The notes: generated by a model from the letters alone, not told the origin. Positions 34,096 to 43,408 are shown, counted from the stretch's first letter. The stretch: DNA of 64,000 bases from Oscillospiraceae bacterium (GCA_020024155.1 JAHHUE010000003.1:5025-69024); one strand, 5' to 3'. Program-made: numbers and translations.

Positions 34096-34482
34096 TTATT
34101 TTATTCCCTCCTTATTTGTAAAATTTATAATCATAATGGAAATGCGTGTAAAAATAAAAGGAATTACAGCTGCAATCCAATTGAAAACCGGTACAATAAG
34201 TGCAATTGCAAAACTAGCTGCAAAAAGCACCATTCTTGCTGTATATGTACTTTGCATATACAGCTGAGCTTGTTTTTGTTCTTTTTCCATTGCTTTTTGA
34301 ACACTTAATCCAAGCCATAAAAAATTGATAACTGACACTGCATATCCAAACAAAGAGCCAGCCAACACATCAAATCCCCAGAAACCTATAATAAAAAACA
34401 CTGCGTTTTCTATAATGGTTAATCCAAGATTATATATGGTAATCTTCTTTAAATTTTCAGCAACAACAGGTGTAAGTTTCAT
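34096..34482 (-). CDS. atpI: ATP synthase subunit I (AtpI-like)
   Basis: A 128-residue protein with four hydrophobic helices and a charged middle loop (VQKAMEKEQKQAQLYMQSTYTAR), the pattern of the ATP_synt_I family. AtpI helps c rings assemble in several bacteria, including sodium-dependent enzymes. It ends one base before the atpB ATG, and the atpB ribosome binding site lies inside it. Confidence 0.85.
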   Translation of the reverse strand: MKLTPVVAENLKKITIYNLGLTIIENAVFFIIGFWGFDVLAGSLFGYAVSVINFLWLGLSVQKAMEKEQKQAQLYMQSTYTARMVLFAASFAIALIVPVFNWIAAVIPFIFTRISIMIINFTNKEGIK

Positions 34483-34490
34483 TTTTACCT

Positions 34491-34757
34491 CTAATTTTTA
34501 AATTTATTTTCATATTCTTTCTGTTCTTTTTTTACATCTTTCAAAAACATTTTCATATAGTTAGCAAAAGAACTTATACCACTTGCTATTCCCAAAAATA
34601 TGCCCACAAGAACAACCCAATCGCCAAGATTAAATTTGGATTTTATCCATATAGCGCCCCATATACATATAATTGCTGGTGCAACAACGGATATGCCAAG
34701 CTGAGATATTAAAGACATATATTTTAATGAGTTGTATATCTTTTTATTAGCATTCAT
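34491..34757 (-). CDS. atpZ: AtpZ/AtpI-family small membrane protein
   Basis: An 88-residue protein with two helices (about 15-36 and 46-68) joined by a short loop, and a charged C-terminal tail (KDVKKEQKEYENKFKN). It matches the AtpZ/AtpI family (F0F1-ATPase gene 1 product), proposed to aid ATP synthase assembly or handle Mg/Ca ions. It is the first gene of the atp operon and follows a strong promoter. Confidence 0.82.
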   Translation of the reverse strand: MNANKKIYNSLKYMSLISQLGISVVAPAIICIWGAIWIKSKFNLGDWVVLVGIFLGIASGISSFANYMKMFLKDVKKEQKEYENKFKN

Positions 34758-34800
34758 TTTCTACCACCAAACTTAAAATGATATAATTTAAATATTTAGA

Positions 34801-34829
34801 ATTATAACACGATATTCACTAAAATTCAA
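34801..34829 (-). promoter_or_regulatory. Promoter of the atp operon
   Basis: On the minus strand TTGAAT (34829-34824), 17 bp, then a perfect TATAAT (34806-34801) with TGT immediately upstream, an extended -10. The leader is about 40 bases. Confidence 0.75.
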
Positions 34830-34930
34830 CATCTATTAAATACTATGAAAGTTGATTTTTTGTGTAATCTTCGTTAACTTTAATAATTTGAGTACATATT
34901 TTTTATGCATATAGTTAATAAAGTAAAGAA

Positions 34931-34962
34931 CTGCAAACCAAATTAAAGATTTTGGTTTGCAG
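34931..34962 (-). terminator. Terminator-like hairpin after the DUF1653 gene
   Basis: CTGCAAACCAAA pairs with TTTGGTTTGCAG over 12 bp with an 8-base loop. Only a short T-rich stretch (TTCTTTAC) follows on the minus strand. Confidence 0.65.
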
Positions 34963-34973
34963 AATTTTCACAT

Positions 34974-35177
34974 CTATATTTTTTCAAATCTTTTAAAAGT
35001 TTTACCGTCTCTTGTTATCTCTTCGCAAAACATTGATAACGGTCTTACCCATATTCCCATTTCTCCATAAAGAGCCTTGTATACAACCATATCTTCCAAG
35101 GTTTCAGAATGCTTTGCAACATAAAGCACTTCGTATTCTTTACCTTTAAAATGACGGTATTTTCCTGTTTCAATCAT
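34974..35177 (-). CDS. DUF1653 protein
   Basis: A 67-residue protein that matches DUF1653 along its length: TGKYRHFKGKEYEVLYVAKHSETLEDMVVYKALYGE and WVRPLSMFCEEI. It is predicted to be a small beta-rich fold and its function is unknown. The gene begins 4 bp after the flavoprotein gene and may be cotranscribed with it. Confidence 0.88.
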   Translation of the reverse strand: MIETGKYRHFKGKEYEVLYVAKHSETLEDMVVYKALYGEMGIWVRPLSMFCEEITRDGKTFKRFEKI

Positions 35178-35180
35178 AGT

Positions 35181-36053
35181 TTAACCTTTTATCTTTTTTA
35201 CATATTTTGCGCTTTCGCTACCAGCAACTGCACCTTGGTAAACAGCTTTTGCAACTTGATACATACCTTTTGTATTATCTCCTGCTGCATATAAGCCTGG
35301 AATATTTGTTGCACATTTTTCATCAACTACAATAGCATTGCCGTCTGTTTCAACACCAAGTTTTCTTGCAAAGTCGGATGCCCCAGCAACACCAACTGCA
35401 ACAAACAAACCATCTATTTCTATGCTACTTTCATCTTCAAAAGTAACTTTTTGTACAGTATTCTCGCCACTGATTTCAGATATTTTTTTATCTATATATT
35501 CAACGCCATCAATTTTCTTTTCAAATTCTTTTCCATTTGAAAGCACATATACTTTTTGTGCAAGATTTTTAAGGTAACTTGCCTCTTCTGCTGCGTATTC
35601 GCCTTCGCCAAGAACTGCAACATTTTTTCCACGATAGAAAAATCCGTCACATACTGCGCAATAGCTTACGCCACGACCTTCAAATTCTTTTATGCCTTTT
35701 ATTGCAGGGGCTTTTCTGCTTGTGCCGGTTGCAATAATAACACTTTTGGCTGTAAATGATTGTGATGATGTTTTTACCTGATAATCACCACTCCATTCTA
35801 TTCCTGTAACTTGGTCAAGTATCATATCAATATCTGCATCTTTAAGCTGAGATACACCCATATTAAATAATTCTTCGCCTGTTGTGCCTTTTGCTACACC
35901 ATAATAGTTATCTATTTTTTCTGCTTTCATAAGAGCAGATACTTGTTGACCTATAACAAGAGTTTTTGCACCTGCACGATGTGTATAAAGAGCAGATGAT
36001 ACACCTGCTGGGCCAAGACCTATTATAATAATATCATACATATTTTCCATCAT
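35181..36053 (-). CDS. Thioredoxin-reductase-like flavoprotein without clear NADPH motifs
   Basis: The 290-residue protein has the FAD motif GLGPAGVSSALYTHRAGA at 12-29, the redox pair CAVC at 132-135, and the C-terminal FAD motif NIPGLYAAGDNTKG. These identify the low-molecular-weight thioredoxin reductase fold. The second nucleotide-binding site is unusual. GEGEYAAEEA replaces the usual GGGDSAxEEA, and the HRRxxxR motif that grips NADPH is absent (VYVLSNGKEF). Clostridial ferredoxin-dependent flavin thioredoxin reductases show the same loss, so ferredoxin is a likely electron donor. That is inference. A normal NADPH enzyme with divergent motifs remains possible. Confidence 0.82.
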   Translation of the reverse strand: MMENMYDIIIIGLGPAGVSSALYTHRAGAKTLVIGQQVSALMKAEKIDNYYGVAKGTTGEELFNMGVSQLKDADIDMILDQVTGIEWSGDYQVKTSSQSFTAKSVIIATGTSRKAPAIKGIKEFEGRGVSYCAVCDGFFYRGKNVAVLGEGEYAAEEASYLKNLAQKVYVLSNGKEFEKKIDGVEYIDKKISEISGENTVQKVTFEDESSIEIDGLFVAVGVAGASDFARKLGVETDGNAIVVDEKCATNIPGLYAAGDNTKGMYQVAKAVYQGAVAGSESAKYVKKIKG

Positions 36054-36137
36054 AAATCCTCCGTTGCACTATTTATTGTAAATTTAATTTAACACATTAT
36101 ACCTAAAAATAAAAGTGACAAAATCACCTGAATGCAC

Positions 36138-36165
36138 AAAAAGGCAGTGAAAATTCACTGCCTTT
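36138..36165 (-). terminator. Terminator of the PrsA-like gene
   Basis: AAAGGCAGTGA and TCACTGCCTTT pair over 11 bp with a 4-base loop. On the minus strand TTTTTG follows. It lies a few bases after the stop at 36173. Confidence 0.9.
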
Positions 36166-36172
36166 AATTTTA

Positions 36173-37204
36173 TTATTTAATTTTTGAAGGTGAATAGTAT
36201 TTTACTGCTGCTGCATCTTCTGAAATTTCGTATAATGCACTTTCTTCTTCAATAGATTTTGTAAATTCTTCGCCTTTCATATCGTTTAAAACACTCATTT
36301 TAAGGTTTTCAAATTCTTCATCAGAAGCATAGTTTGTAACTCTCTGATAAATCATAAATTCGTCTTCGATTTCATCATAGAGATATTCGCCGTTTTCTTC
36401 CAATGTGTAAACATTAGCTACAAAAAGCTGTGGAAGTTGTTCTGAATTTTTAGGAACATAAAATTCTTGTGTATTTGAAGTTGCATCAGAATAATCTTTT
36501 TCAACGCCTGCAAGTTCACCTGCTTTTGTCATAATATCAATTCTTACTGTTTCAAAATCTTCGCCATTATTGAGTCTTTCAATAGCCTCATCACAGATAT
36601 TAGACATTTTTATAAGGTTTTCTTCATCGAGGAATTTGTTGTCTTTACCTTTTTTAGGAACACTAAAACCTTTAACTTTTGCAAAGTTAGTGTTGATATA
36701 TTCAGCATATTCTTCATTAGAAGGTGATTTTTCTCCGTTTTCGCCATAAACTGTATTAAAAATTTCGCCTGCTTTAATGTTGTTTACAACAAATTTTTTA
36801 TATGTTTCAAGACCAACACCGTTTTCAGTATATTTTTCTTTGAGATATTCCCAGTACATTTCTGCACTTTGGTTTGCATAGTCTGTTGTTTCCTGAGAAA
36901 GTGTAAGACCCATTTCTTCGTATTTCTTTTCTGCCCATACATAAGCTTTAAGATTTTTGATTGTTTCTTGATGAATCCATTCTTCACCGTTTATTTCATC
37001 AATTTTTTCTTTAAGAACATCTTTACCGCTTTCAACTTTTTGGCTTGCTTTTGTATAAGCTTGTAATTGTGCATTAAGATATTCGCCTGCTGTTATTGAA
37101 ACACCGTCAATTGTCACAACAGAATCATAGTTTTTGCCACAGCCTGTAAAGCCTGCAACTGCAAGTGCAATTGTAAGAGCTAAAGCTGTTATTTTTTTAA
37201 ACAT
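36173..37204 (-). CDS. SurA/PrsA-like lipoprotein chaperone
   Basis: A 343-residue lipoprotein with signal peptide residues 1-21, lipobox FTGC and lipid-anchored Cys22. The mature part starts VVTIDGVSITAGEYLNAQL, the typical opening of the SurA_N/PrsA chaperone domain, followed by long helices with many K and E. No clear parvulin isomerase domain is visible, so it may chaperone exported proteins without isomerase activity. It lies directly downstream of mfd, a position where Firmicutes often carry such a foldase gene, and has its own promoter. Confidence 0.8.
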   Translation of the reverse strand: MFKKITALALTIALAVAGFTGCGKNYDSVVTIDGVSITAGEYLNAQLQAYTKASQKVESGKDVLKEKIDEINGEEWIHQETIKNLKAYVWAEKKYEEMGLTLSQETTDYANQSAEMYWEYLKEKYTENGVGLETYKKFVVNNIKAGEIFNTVYGENGEKSPSNEEYAEYINTNFAKVKGFSVPKKGKDNKFLDEENLIKMSNICDEAIERLNNGEDFETVRIDIMTKAGELAGVEKDYSDATSNTQEFYVPKNSEQLPQLFVANVYTLEENGEYLYDEIEDEFMIYQRVTNYASDEEFENLKMSVLNDMKGEEFTKSIEEESALYEISEDAAAVKYYSPSKIK

Positions 37205-37248
37205 TCTGGTTTTCCCCCTGAAATATAAATTTTCATATAGTTTTTTAA

Positions 37249-37277
37249 TTATACTACCAAAATTTAATTATATCAAC
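37249..37277 (-). promoter_or_regulatory. Promoter of the PrsA-like gene
   Basis: On the minus strand TTGATA (37277-37272), 17 bp, then TATAAT (37254-37249). Confidence 0.7.
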
Positions 37278-37315
37278 TGTTATAGTTTAAAATTAAATTG
37301 TGATGATTTATTGTA

Positions 37316-40300
37316 CTATTTTTGCAATGATGATTCTTTAAACAAATTAAGCATATCTTTCATAACATCAAGGCTATTTTTGTCAGCTTTTATTTGAGCA
37401 CTTATATATGGTTTTTCTGTACTGTTTACAAGTATTTTGTGTTTTGTATTCTTTATAACATAACCAACATCAATATGTGCAAAATCATTTGAATAAAACA
37501 TAAGGCTGTCTTTTCTCTGCACAACTTCGGTTATACCTACACTAGATGCAAGAACACGCAAAAGAGAAATATCTATAAGCCCCATAACACTTTCAGGCAC
37601 ATCGCCATAACGGTCAATAAATTCATCAAGCAAATCAGATACATCATCTTCGCTTTCAAGTGATGCTATGCGTTTATAACTTTCTATTCTGTTTTGAGTA
37701 TATGGAATATATTTTTCCGGAATATATGCGTCAACAGTAATATCAATAAGGCAATCACTTTTTTCTGTCTTTATTTCTTCCCCTTTTTCAACAGCAATAG
37801 CCTGATTAAGAAGTTTTACATATAAATCATAACCTATACTTGCCATAAATCCACTTTGAGTTTTACCAAGAATACTGCCTGCACCACGAATTTGCAAATC
37901 TCGCATTGCAATTTTAAAGCCAGAGCCAAAATTTGTAAATTCTCTGATAGCATTAAGCCTTTTTACTGCAACTTCGTTAAGCACTTTATTTCTTTGGAAT
38001 GTAAAATATGCGTATGATTTTCTTGTTGAACGTCCAACTCTGCCCCTTATTTGATAAAGCTGACTAAGACCCATTCTGTCTGCATCTTCAATTATCAAGG
38101 TATTGCAGTTTGGAACATCTATACCTGTTTCTATGATAGTTGTACATACAAGAATATCAATTTCTCCGTTTATAAGCTGTTGCCATACAGCAGATAAGCT
38201 TGCCTCGTCCATTTTACCGTGAGCAACACCAATTCTTGCGTTAGGACAATATCTCTGTACTCTCAATGCACAGTTATCAATTGTTTCAACTCTATTATGA
38301 AGATAGTAGCATTGTCCACCACGGTTTAACTCTCTGTTAAGTGCATAAGCAACCATTTTTTCATCAAATTCACTTACATAAGTTTCAATCGGAATACGGT
38401 CAAAGGGAGGTTTTTCAATTGTGGACATATCTCTTATACCATTAAGAGCCATACTCAGTGTTCTTGGAATAGGAGTTGCAGAAAGTGTAAGAACGTCAAC
38501 ACCTTTAAAGCCTTCAACAAGTTTTTCTTTGTGAGCAACACCAAATCGTTGTTCCTCATCTATAATAACAAGACCTAAATCCTTAAACTTAACTTTTTTC
38601 TGTATAAGTGCGTGTGTGCCAACAACAATATCAGCTACACCACTGTTAATATCTTTTATAGTCTGTTCTCTTTGTTTAAGACTTCTGAAACGGCTCAGCA
38701 GTTGTATATTTACTGGAAAGTTTTCCATTCTTTGTACCAAAGTATTATAGTGCTGCCAAGCAAGAACAGTTGTTGGTACAAGTATCGCCACTTGTTTTGA
38801 GTTCATAACTGCTTTAAAGGCTGCACGCAAAGCAACTTCTGTTTTACCAACACCAACATCACCACAAACAAGGCGTTCCATTGGATAGTTACTTTCCATA
38901 TCATTTTTAATTTCAGAAATTGCTCTCAGCTGGTCTTCGGTTTCATCGTATATAAATCTTGCCTCAAAATCTTTTTGCCACTCGTTATCTTCATCAAAAG
39001 CAAAACCTTTTGCTTTTTCTCTTTCAGCATAAAGACGTATAAGCTCTGCTGCCATTTCCTGCGTTGCTTTTTTGGCTTTTGCTTTTGTTTTTTTCCAGCT
39101 TTCTCCTCCAAGTTTTGAAAGCTTTACATGTTCACCTTCTTGAGAATATGAATATCTGCTTATAAGGTCTAACTGTGTTACTGGCACAAACAAGCTATCT
39201 TTGCCTTGAAAGTTTATTTTGAGATAATCTTTTGTAACACCTTGCATACTTACATTGTGTATACCGTCATAAACACCAATACCGTAATTTTGATGAACAA
39301 CATAATCTCCCTTGGATATTTCATCAATTGATGTGAGAGCATCTTTTGCTTTTTGTCTTTTGTAGTTCTGTTTACCAACATCAAGTTTTCTGCCTGTTAT
39401 AAGGCAAAGTTTATGCATTGGAAGTTCAAAGCCTTGTTGAGTATGCCCTGCTGCAACACCAATTGTGCCTTCTGACAAAGGTGCATCTTTTTCCATATAA
39501 AAACTTGAATATCCAAATCCTTCAAGGTCTCTTGCAAGGCTTTGTGCAGATTTTTTTGTACCTGCAAGTACAACAATTTTATATCCTTGCTTAATAAGCT
39601 GTTCAACATCACTTGCAAGCACTTTATATTCGCCTGCCCAGCTTGGCAGATTATGACAAGTAATATTTACTAAATGAGATAAACTTATATCCGATATACT
39701 TCTAACAAAGTCTTCTGCAATAATTGTTGGGTTTGTTTTAGCAACATTCAAAAGATATGAAAACGGAGCATAAAAATCAGTCATTCCCTTTGCCAATACA
39801 CCATCATTAAGCAAAGTTTCTATATCCTGCCCCATATGCCATAAAGTCTGTGAATAATTTTCTTTTGTGGCACTAAAATCATCAATAAATACAATTGGGT
39901 TGTCAAGATAATCAAACAATGTTGATTTAGTGTCATAGCAAATGGAAATGTACTTATCCATTGTCTGAGGCATTATATCGTTTTTAAGTGTATTTATATC
40001 TTTTTCTGTTGCTGTATCAAACTGAGAAATAGTTTTTCCGTTAAGTGTTTTTCTATAATTTTCAATTGACTGCAAAGCTGTTTGCGGAGATGTAAAAAGC
40101 ACTTCTTTTACTGGAGAAATATGCACTTTTTTTATTTGTTCGGTGCGGCGTTGTGTTTCAATTTCAAAAGTGTTTATACGGTCAATCTCATCGCCCCAAA
40201 ACTCTATTCTTACTGGCAATGACATATCAGGTGTGTAAAGGTCAATAATATCACCTCTTTGAGCAAACTGACCTGCACCTTCAACCATATCTCTGCGTAC

Positions 40301-40774
40301 ATATCCTGCGTTTATAAGATTTTCAACAAGTTGTTTTGGCTGAATAACTGTTGTGTCTTTTATTGTTAATGTATTCTGCAAAAACTTTTCTTTTGGCATT
40401 GTGTACATAAGTGCAGAATCCAATGTAGACACCACAATATTACATCTGTTGCTCACAAGATATCCAAGTGTCTGTATTCTTTTGTATTCATACTCTCTGG
40501 AAAAACCTTCAAGTTGTCTTAAAGTCAAATCTCTTGACGGAAAAACTTGAGATTTATCACAAAAGAAAGATATATCCTCATTAAGACGGTTTGCGTTTTT
40601 TTCATCTTTTGTAAGAACAAGCACTGTTCTGTTTGTTGTTTGTTGTATAGCAGCAATAAATGCTGCTCTTGCAGTTTGTGAAAGTCCAAATAAAGCTATC
40701 GGAGAAGTATATTCACGAATTTCATTATTTATTTTTATAAATTCCTGAGTTTTTACAATTTCTTTTAAAAGCAT
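37316..40774 (-). CDS. mfd: Transcription-repair coupling factor
   Basis: Mfd (1152 residues, normal length) removes RNA polymerase stalled at DNA damage and recruits the UvrA repair system. It shows the N-terminal UvrB-homology region, the RNA-polymerase-interacting domain (KGDYVVHQNYGIGVYDGI and FQGKDSLFVPVTQLD), Walker A GDVGVGKTEVALRAAF near 635-650, DEEQRFG, TATPIPRTL and the helicase motif VI QIRGRVGRS. A TRCF C-terminal domain follows. The start ATG is set by AAGGAG. It is in the conserved glmU-prs-pth-mfd order. Confidence 0.97.
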   Translation of the reverse strand: MLLKEIVKTQEFIKINNEIREYTSPIALFGLSQTARAAFIAAIQQTTNRTVLVLTKDEKNANRLNEDISFFCDKSQVFPSRDLTLRQLEGFSREYEYKRIQTLGYLVSNRCNIVVSTLDSALMYTMPKEKFLQNTLTIKDTTVIQPKQLVENLINAGYVRRDMVEGAGQFAQRGDIIDLYTPDMSLPVRIEFWGDEIDRINTFEIETQRRTEQIKKVHISPVKEVLFTSPQTALQSIENYRKTLNGKTISQFDTATEKDINTLKNDIMPQTMDKYISICYDTKSTLFDYLDNPIVFIDDFSATKENYSQTLWHMGQDIETLLNDGVLAKGMTDFYAPFSYLLNVAKTNPTIIAEDFVRSISDISLSHLVNITCHNLPSWAGEYKVLASDVEQLIKQGYKIVVLAGTKKSAQSLARDLEGFGYSSFYMEKDAPLSEGTIGVAAGHTQQGFELPMHKLCLITGRKLDVGKQNYKRQKAKDALTSIDEISKGDYVVHQNYGIGVYDGIHNVSMQGVTKDYLKINFQGKDSLFVPVTQLDLISRYSYSQEGEHVKLSKLGGESWKKTKAKAKKATQEMAAELIRLYAEREKAKGFAFDEDNEWQKDFEARFIYDETEDQLRAISEIKNDMESNYPMERLVCGDVGVGKTEVALRAAFKAVMNSKQVAILVPTTVLAWQHYNTLVQRMENFPVNIQLLSRFRSLKQREQTIKDINSGVADIVVGTHALIQKKVKFKDLGLVIIDEEQRFGVAHKEKLVEGFKGVDVLTLSATPIPRTLSMALNGIRDMSTIEKPPFDRIPIETYVSEFDEKMVAYALNRELNRGGQCYYLHNRVETIDNCALRVQRYCPNARIGVAHGKMDEASLSAVWQQLINGEIDILVCTTIIETGIDVPNCNTLIIEDADRMGLSQLYQIRGRVGRSTRKSYAYFTFQRNKVLNEVAVKRLNAIREFTNFGSGFKIAMRDLQIRGAGSILGKTQSGFMASIGYDLYVKLLNQAIAVEKGEEIKTEKSDCLIDITVDAYIPEKYIPYTQNRIESYKRIASLESEDDVSDLLDEFIDRYGDVPESVMGLIDISLLRVLASSVGITEVVQRKDSLMFYSNDFAHIDVGYVIKNTKHKILVNSTEKPYISAQIKADKNSLDVMKDMLNLFKESSLQK

Positions 40775-40832
40775 CTTATTCTCCTTGTGATATTATTTTC
40801 GACAAATATTGCAATATGTATAACAAGCAGTT

Positions 40833-40863
40833 GCCGTACAGGGCATAGTACACCCCGTACGGC
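40833..40863 (-). other. GC-rich hairpin between pth and mfd
   Basis: On the minus strand GCCGTACGGGG and CCCTGTACGGC pair over 11 bp including one G-U, with a 9-base loop. On the plus strand that position is an A-C mismatch, so the structure favours the minus-strand RNA, the direction of transcription. No T run follows, so it is not a standard terminator. It stands out by its GC content. Confidence 0.6.
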
Positions 40864-40875
40864 TTTCTGATTTTA

Positions 40876-41463
40876 TTATTTACTATATGCGTTCATGGCT
40901 TTTTGGATATCTCCGTTAGCCATAAGTTTTACAGCATTGTGCACATCTTCAAATCTTTCTGATAAAAGTTTCTTTTCACTATCAGTAAATTTTCCAAGCA
41001 CCCAATCTGCAAGGTCGTAGTCTGGATGAGGTTTTTGTCCAACACCCATTTTTATTCTTGGAAATTCCTGTCCAATATGACTGATTATACTTTTTATGCC
41101 ATTATGACCACCGGCACTGCCTTTTTGTCTTATACGCATTTTGCCAACATCAAGAGAAATATCATCATAAATTACAATGATATTTTCAGCCGGCACTTTA
41201 TAAAACTTTGCAGCCTGCATAACAGCTTCGCCTGAAAGATTCATAAAAGTTTGTGGCTTTAAAAACATAATTTTTTTCCCGTCAGTTTCCCATACACCAT
41301 ATAAAGCAGAAAACTTTGCCTTTGTAACAGAAACATTATTTTTTTCTGCAATATAATCAAGAGTTTCAAAACCTATATTATGACGGGTATTCTGATATTT
41401 AGAACCTGGATTTCCAAGGCCTACAACTATATAATCTATATTTTGATTTGATTTAAAAAACAT
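40876..41463 (-). CDS. pth: Peptidyl-tRNA hydrolase
   Basis: Pth (195 residues) frees tRNA from dropped-off peptidyl-tRNA. It contains YIVVGLGNPGSKYQNTRHNIGF with the catalytic histidine, KPQTFMNLSGEAVM, and VIYDDISLDVGKMRIRQKGSAGGHNGIKSI. All key residues are present. The gene follows prs by 3 bp, which is the usual arrangement. Confidence 0.97.
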   Translation of the reverse strand: MFFKSNQNIDYIVVGLGNPGSKYQNTRHNIGFETLDYIAEKNNVSVTKAKFSALYGVWETDGKKIMFLKPQTFMNLSGEAVMQAAKFYKVPAENIIVIYDDISLDVGKMRIRQKGSAGGHNGIKSIISHIGQEFPRIKMGVGQKPHPDYDLADWVLGKFTDSEKKLLSERFEDVHNAVKLMANGDIQKAMNAYSK

Positions 41464-41466
41464 AAC

Positions 41467-42414
41467 TTAGTTAAACAATGTAGAGATACTTTGGTCAGCA
41501 TAAATTCTTCTGATAGCATCTGCAAATACTGTTGAAACAGTAGCTGTTGAAATTTTGTCGAGGTGTTTTTCTTTTGGAAGTTGGATTGTATCAAGAATAA
41601 CAACTTCTTCCAAAGCACTGTCTTGAATTCTCTGGATTGCAGGGCCAGAAAGAACAGCGTGTGTTGCACAAGCTCTAACAGATTTTGCACCACGTTCTTT
41701 AAGAGCGTTTGCAGCATTGCAAAGTGTACCTGCTGTATCAATAATGTCATCAATGATAACAACATTTTTGTCTTTGATGTCGCCAATGATGTTCATAACT
41801 TCTGAAACATTTGCTTTTGGACGGCGTTTGTCAATAATTGCAATTGGTGCGTCAAGGTGAGCTGCAAATGTTCTTGCTCTTGTAACAGAACCAAGGTCTG
41901 GGCTAACAACAACCAAATCTTCAATAGCTTTTGCTTCAAAGATTTTTGCAAGGATTGGCATACCGATAAGGTGGTCAAGAGGAATATCGAAAAATCCTTG
42001 AATCTGTGCAGCGTGCAAGTCCATTGTAAGAACTCTGTCTGCGCCTGCTGCTGTGATAAGGTCAGCAACTAATTTTGCTGTAATTGGGTCACGAGATTTG
42101 CTTTTTCTGTCTTGTCTTGCATATCCAAAATATGGCATAACAGCTGTAATACGGCCAGCAGATGCTCTTTTAAGAGCGTCAATCATGATAAGCAATTCCA
42201 TAAGATTGTTGTTTACAGGTGTGTTTGTACTTTGAACGATAAATACATCACTACCACGAACTGTTTCATGAATAGAAACAGCAATTTCACCATCGCTGAA
42301 TGTGCTAACTTCACATTTACCAAGTGGTAAACCAAGTTGGTCAGCTATTGACTGTGCCAATTCTTTGCTTGCATTAGCTGCAAAAATCTTAATGTCTTTA
42401 CCGTGAATATTCAT
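41467..42414 (-). CDS. prs: Ribose-phosphate pyrophosphokinase
   Basis: Prs (315 residues) makes PRPP from ribose-5-phosphate and ATP for nucleotide, histidine and tryptophan synthesis. FSDGEIAVSIHETVRGSDVF and PYFGYARQDRKSKSRDPITAKL are the ATP-binding regions. VLTMDLHAAQIQGFFDIPLDHL carries metal ligands, and VVIIDDIIDTAGTL is the PRPP loop. The regular class I form is complete. The ATG is preceded by GAGGT. Confidence 0.98.
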   Translation of the reverse strand: MNIHGKDIKIFAANASKELAQSIADQLGLPLGKCEVSTFSDGEIAVSIHETVRGSDVFIVQSTNTPVNNNLMELLIMIDALKRASAGRITAVMPYFGYARQDRKSKSRDPITAKLVADLITAAGADRVLTMDLHAAQIQGFFDIPLDHLIGMPILAKIFEAKAIEDLVVVSPDLGSVTRARTFAAHLDAPIAIIDKRRPKANVSEVMNIIGDIKDKNVVIIDDIIDTAGTLCNAANALKERGAKSVRACATHAVLSGPAIQRIQDSALEEVVILDTIQLPKEKHLDKISTATVSTVFADAIRRIYADQSISTLFN

Positions 42415-42484
42415 TTTTTACCTCATCTTCTCTTTGTTATTTATGTTTAAAATTTTAACTTAATTAAAATATTAAATTACAAAA

Positions 42485-43183
42485 TTATTTAGAATGTTTT
42501 TCTATATATTTATCAAGTTTTTTCTTTGCCCAACCGGTTTTATTTTCTTGTTTTGCTCTTGCAATTGCCAAATCACAATCTCCAACATCTTTTGTTATAG
42601 TTGAGCCCGCTGCTGTGTATGCTCCGTTTCCAACTTTTACTGGTGCAATAAGGTTTGTATTGCAGCCAATAAAGGCATAATCTCCAATAGTTGTTCTATT
42701 TTTGCTTTCACCGTCATAATTTACAGTTACAACACCACAGCCAAAATTAACATGTTTGCCCACATCACTATCACCTATGTAAGTAAGATGTGCTATTGAT
42801 GTACCTTCACCTATTGTTGAGTTTTTAACTTCAACAAAATCACCAATCTTAACATTTTTTTCGATATGGCTGTCAGGACGCAGTTGTGTAAATGGACCTA
42901 TTTTTGCACCGTCTGCAACAGTGGATTGAGCCCCTTGTGAAGAATTGAAAACAACATTATCACCCAAAGTACAATCAGTAATCATACTGTTTGGACCAAT
43001 AACACAATTTTCACCAATTTTTGTGTTACCTTTCAAGATAGTTCCTGGAAGAATTTGTGTGCCTTTGCCAATTTCGACTTGTGGGTCTATAACCACACCA
43101 TGACTTGTCAAAAAAACAACACCGTTTTGAATATGTTTTTCAATAATATCTAAATAAAATTTTTCCTGTTCTAATATAGACAT
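42485..43183 (-). CDS. Stand-alone GlmU C-terminal (glucosamine-1-phosphate acetyltransferase) domain
   Basis: The 232-residue protein is a left-handed beta helix that aligns with the acetyltransferase half of GlmU, with the key residues in place: Arg102 (LRPDSHI), Lys120 (GDFVEVKN), His132 and Tyr135 (AHLTYIGD), and NYDG at 155-158, with KNRTTIGD following. The N-terminal uridylyltransferase domain (GxGTRMxS) is absent, and the 200 bases upstream are non-coding, so it is not a truncation caused by the window. It stands just before prs-pth-mfd, where full-length glmU is usual. I chose the ATG at 43183, with AAGGG nine bases upstream. The earlier ATG overlaps this site. Confidence 0.85.
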   Translation of the reverse strand: MSILEQEKFYLDIIEKHIQNGVVFLTSHGVVIDPQVEIGKGTQILPGTILKGNTKIGENCVIGPNSMITDCTLGDNVVFNSSQGAQSTVADGAKIGPFTQLRPDSHIEKNVKIGDFVEVKNSTIGEGTSIAHLTYIGDSDVGKHVNFGCGVVTVNYDGESKNRTTIGDYAFIGCNTNLIAPVKVGNGAYTAAGSTITKDVGDCDLAIARAKQENKTGWAKKKLDKYIEKHSK

Positions 43184-43408
43184 CACTTTCATCCCTTCTG
43201 TGTTTAGTTTGTCTACACAACTACTAATTATATCATACTCTATTGTTTGATTTTTTCAAGTATTTATTTATTATTTTTCAAAAGCTTGTGTAAAATATAT
43301 AAGTTAATTTTAAAAACTTTAATTTTTTTGAACCTTTTGTTATAAAATTGATTTTTATTTACAATTAGTATATTATTTAACATAACAAATATTATTGGAG
43401 GATACTAA

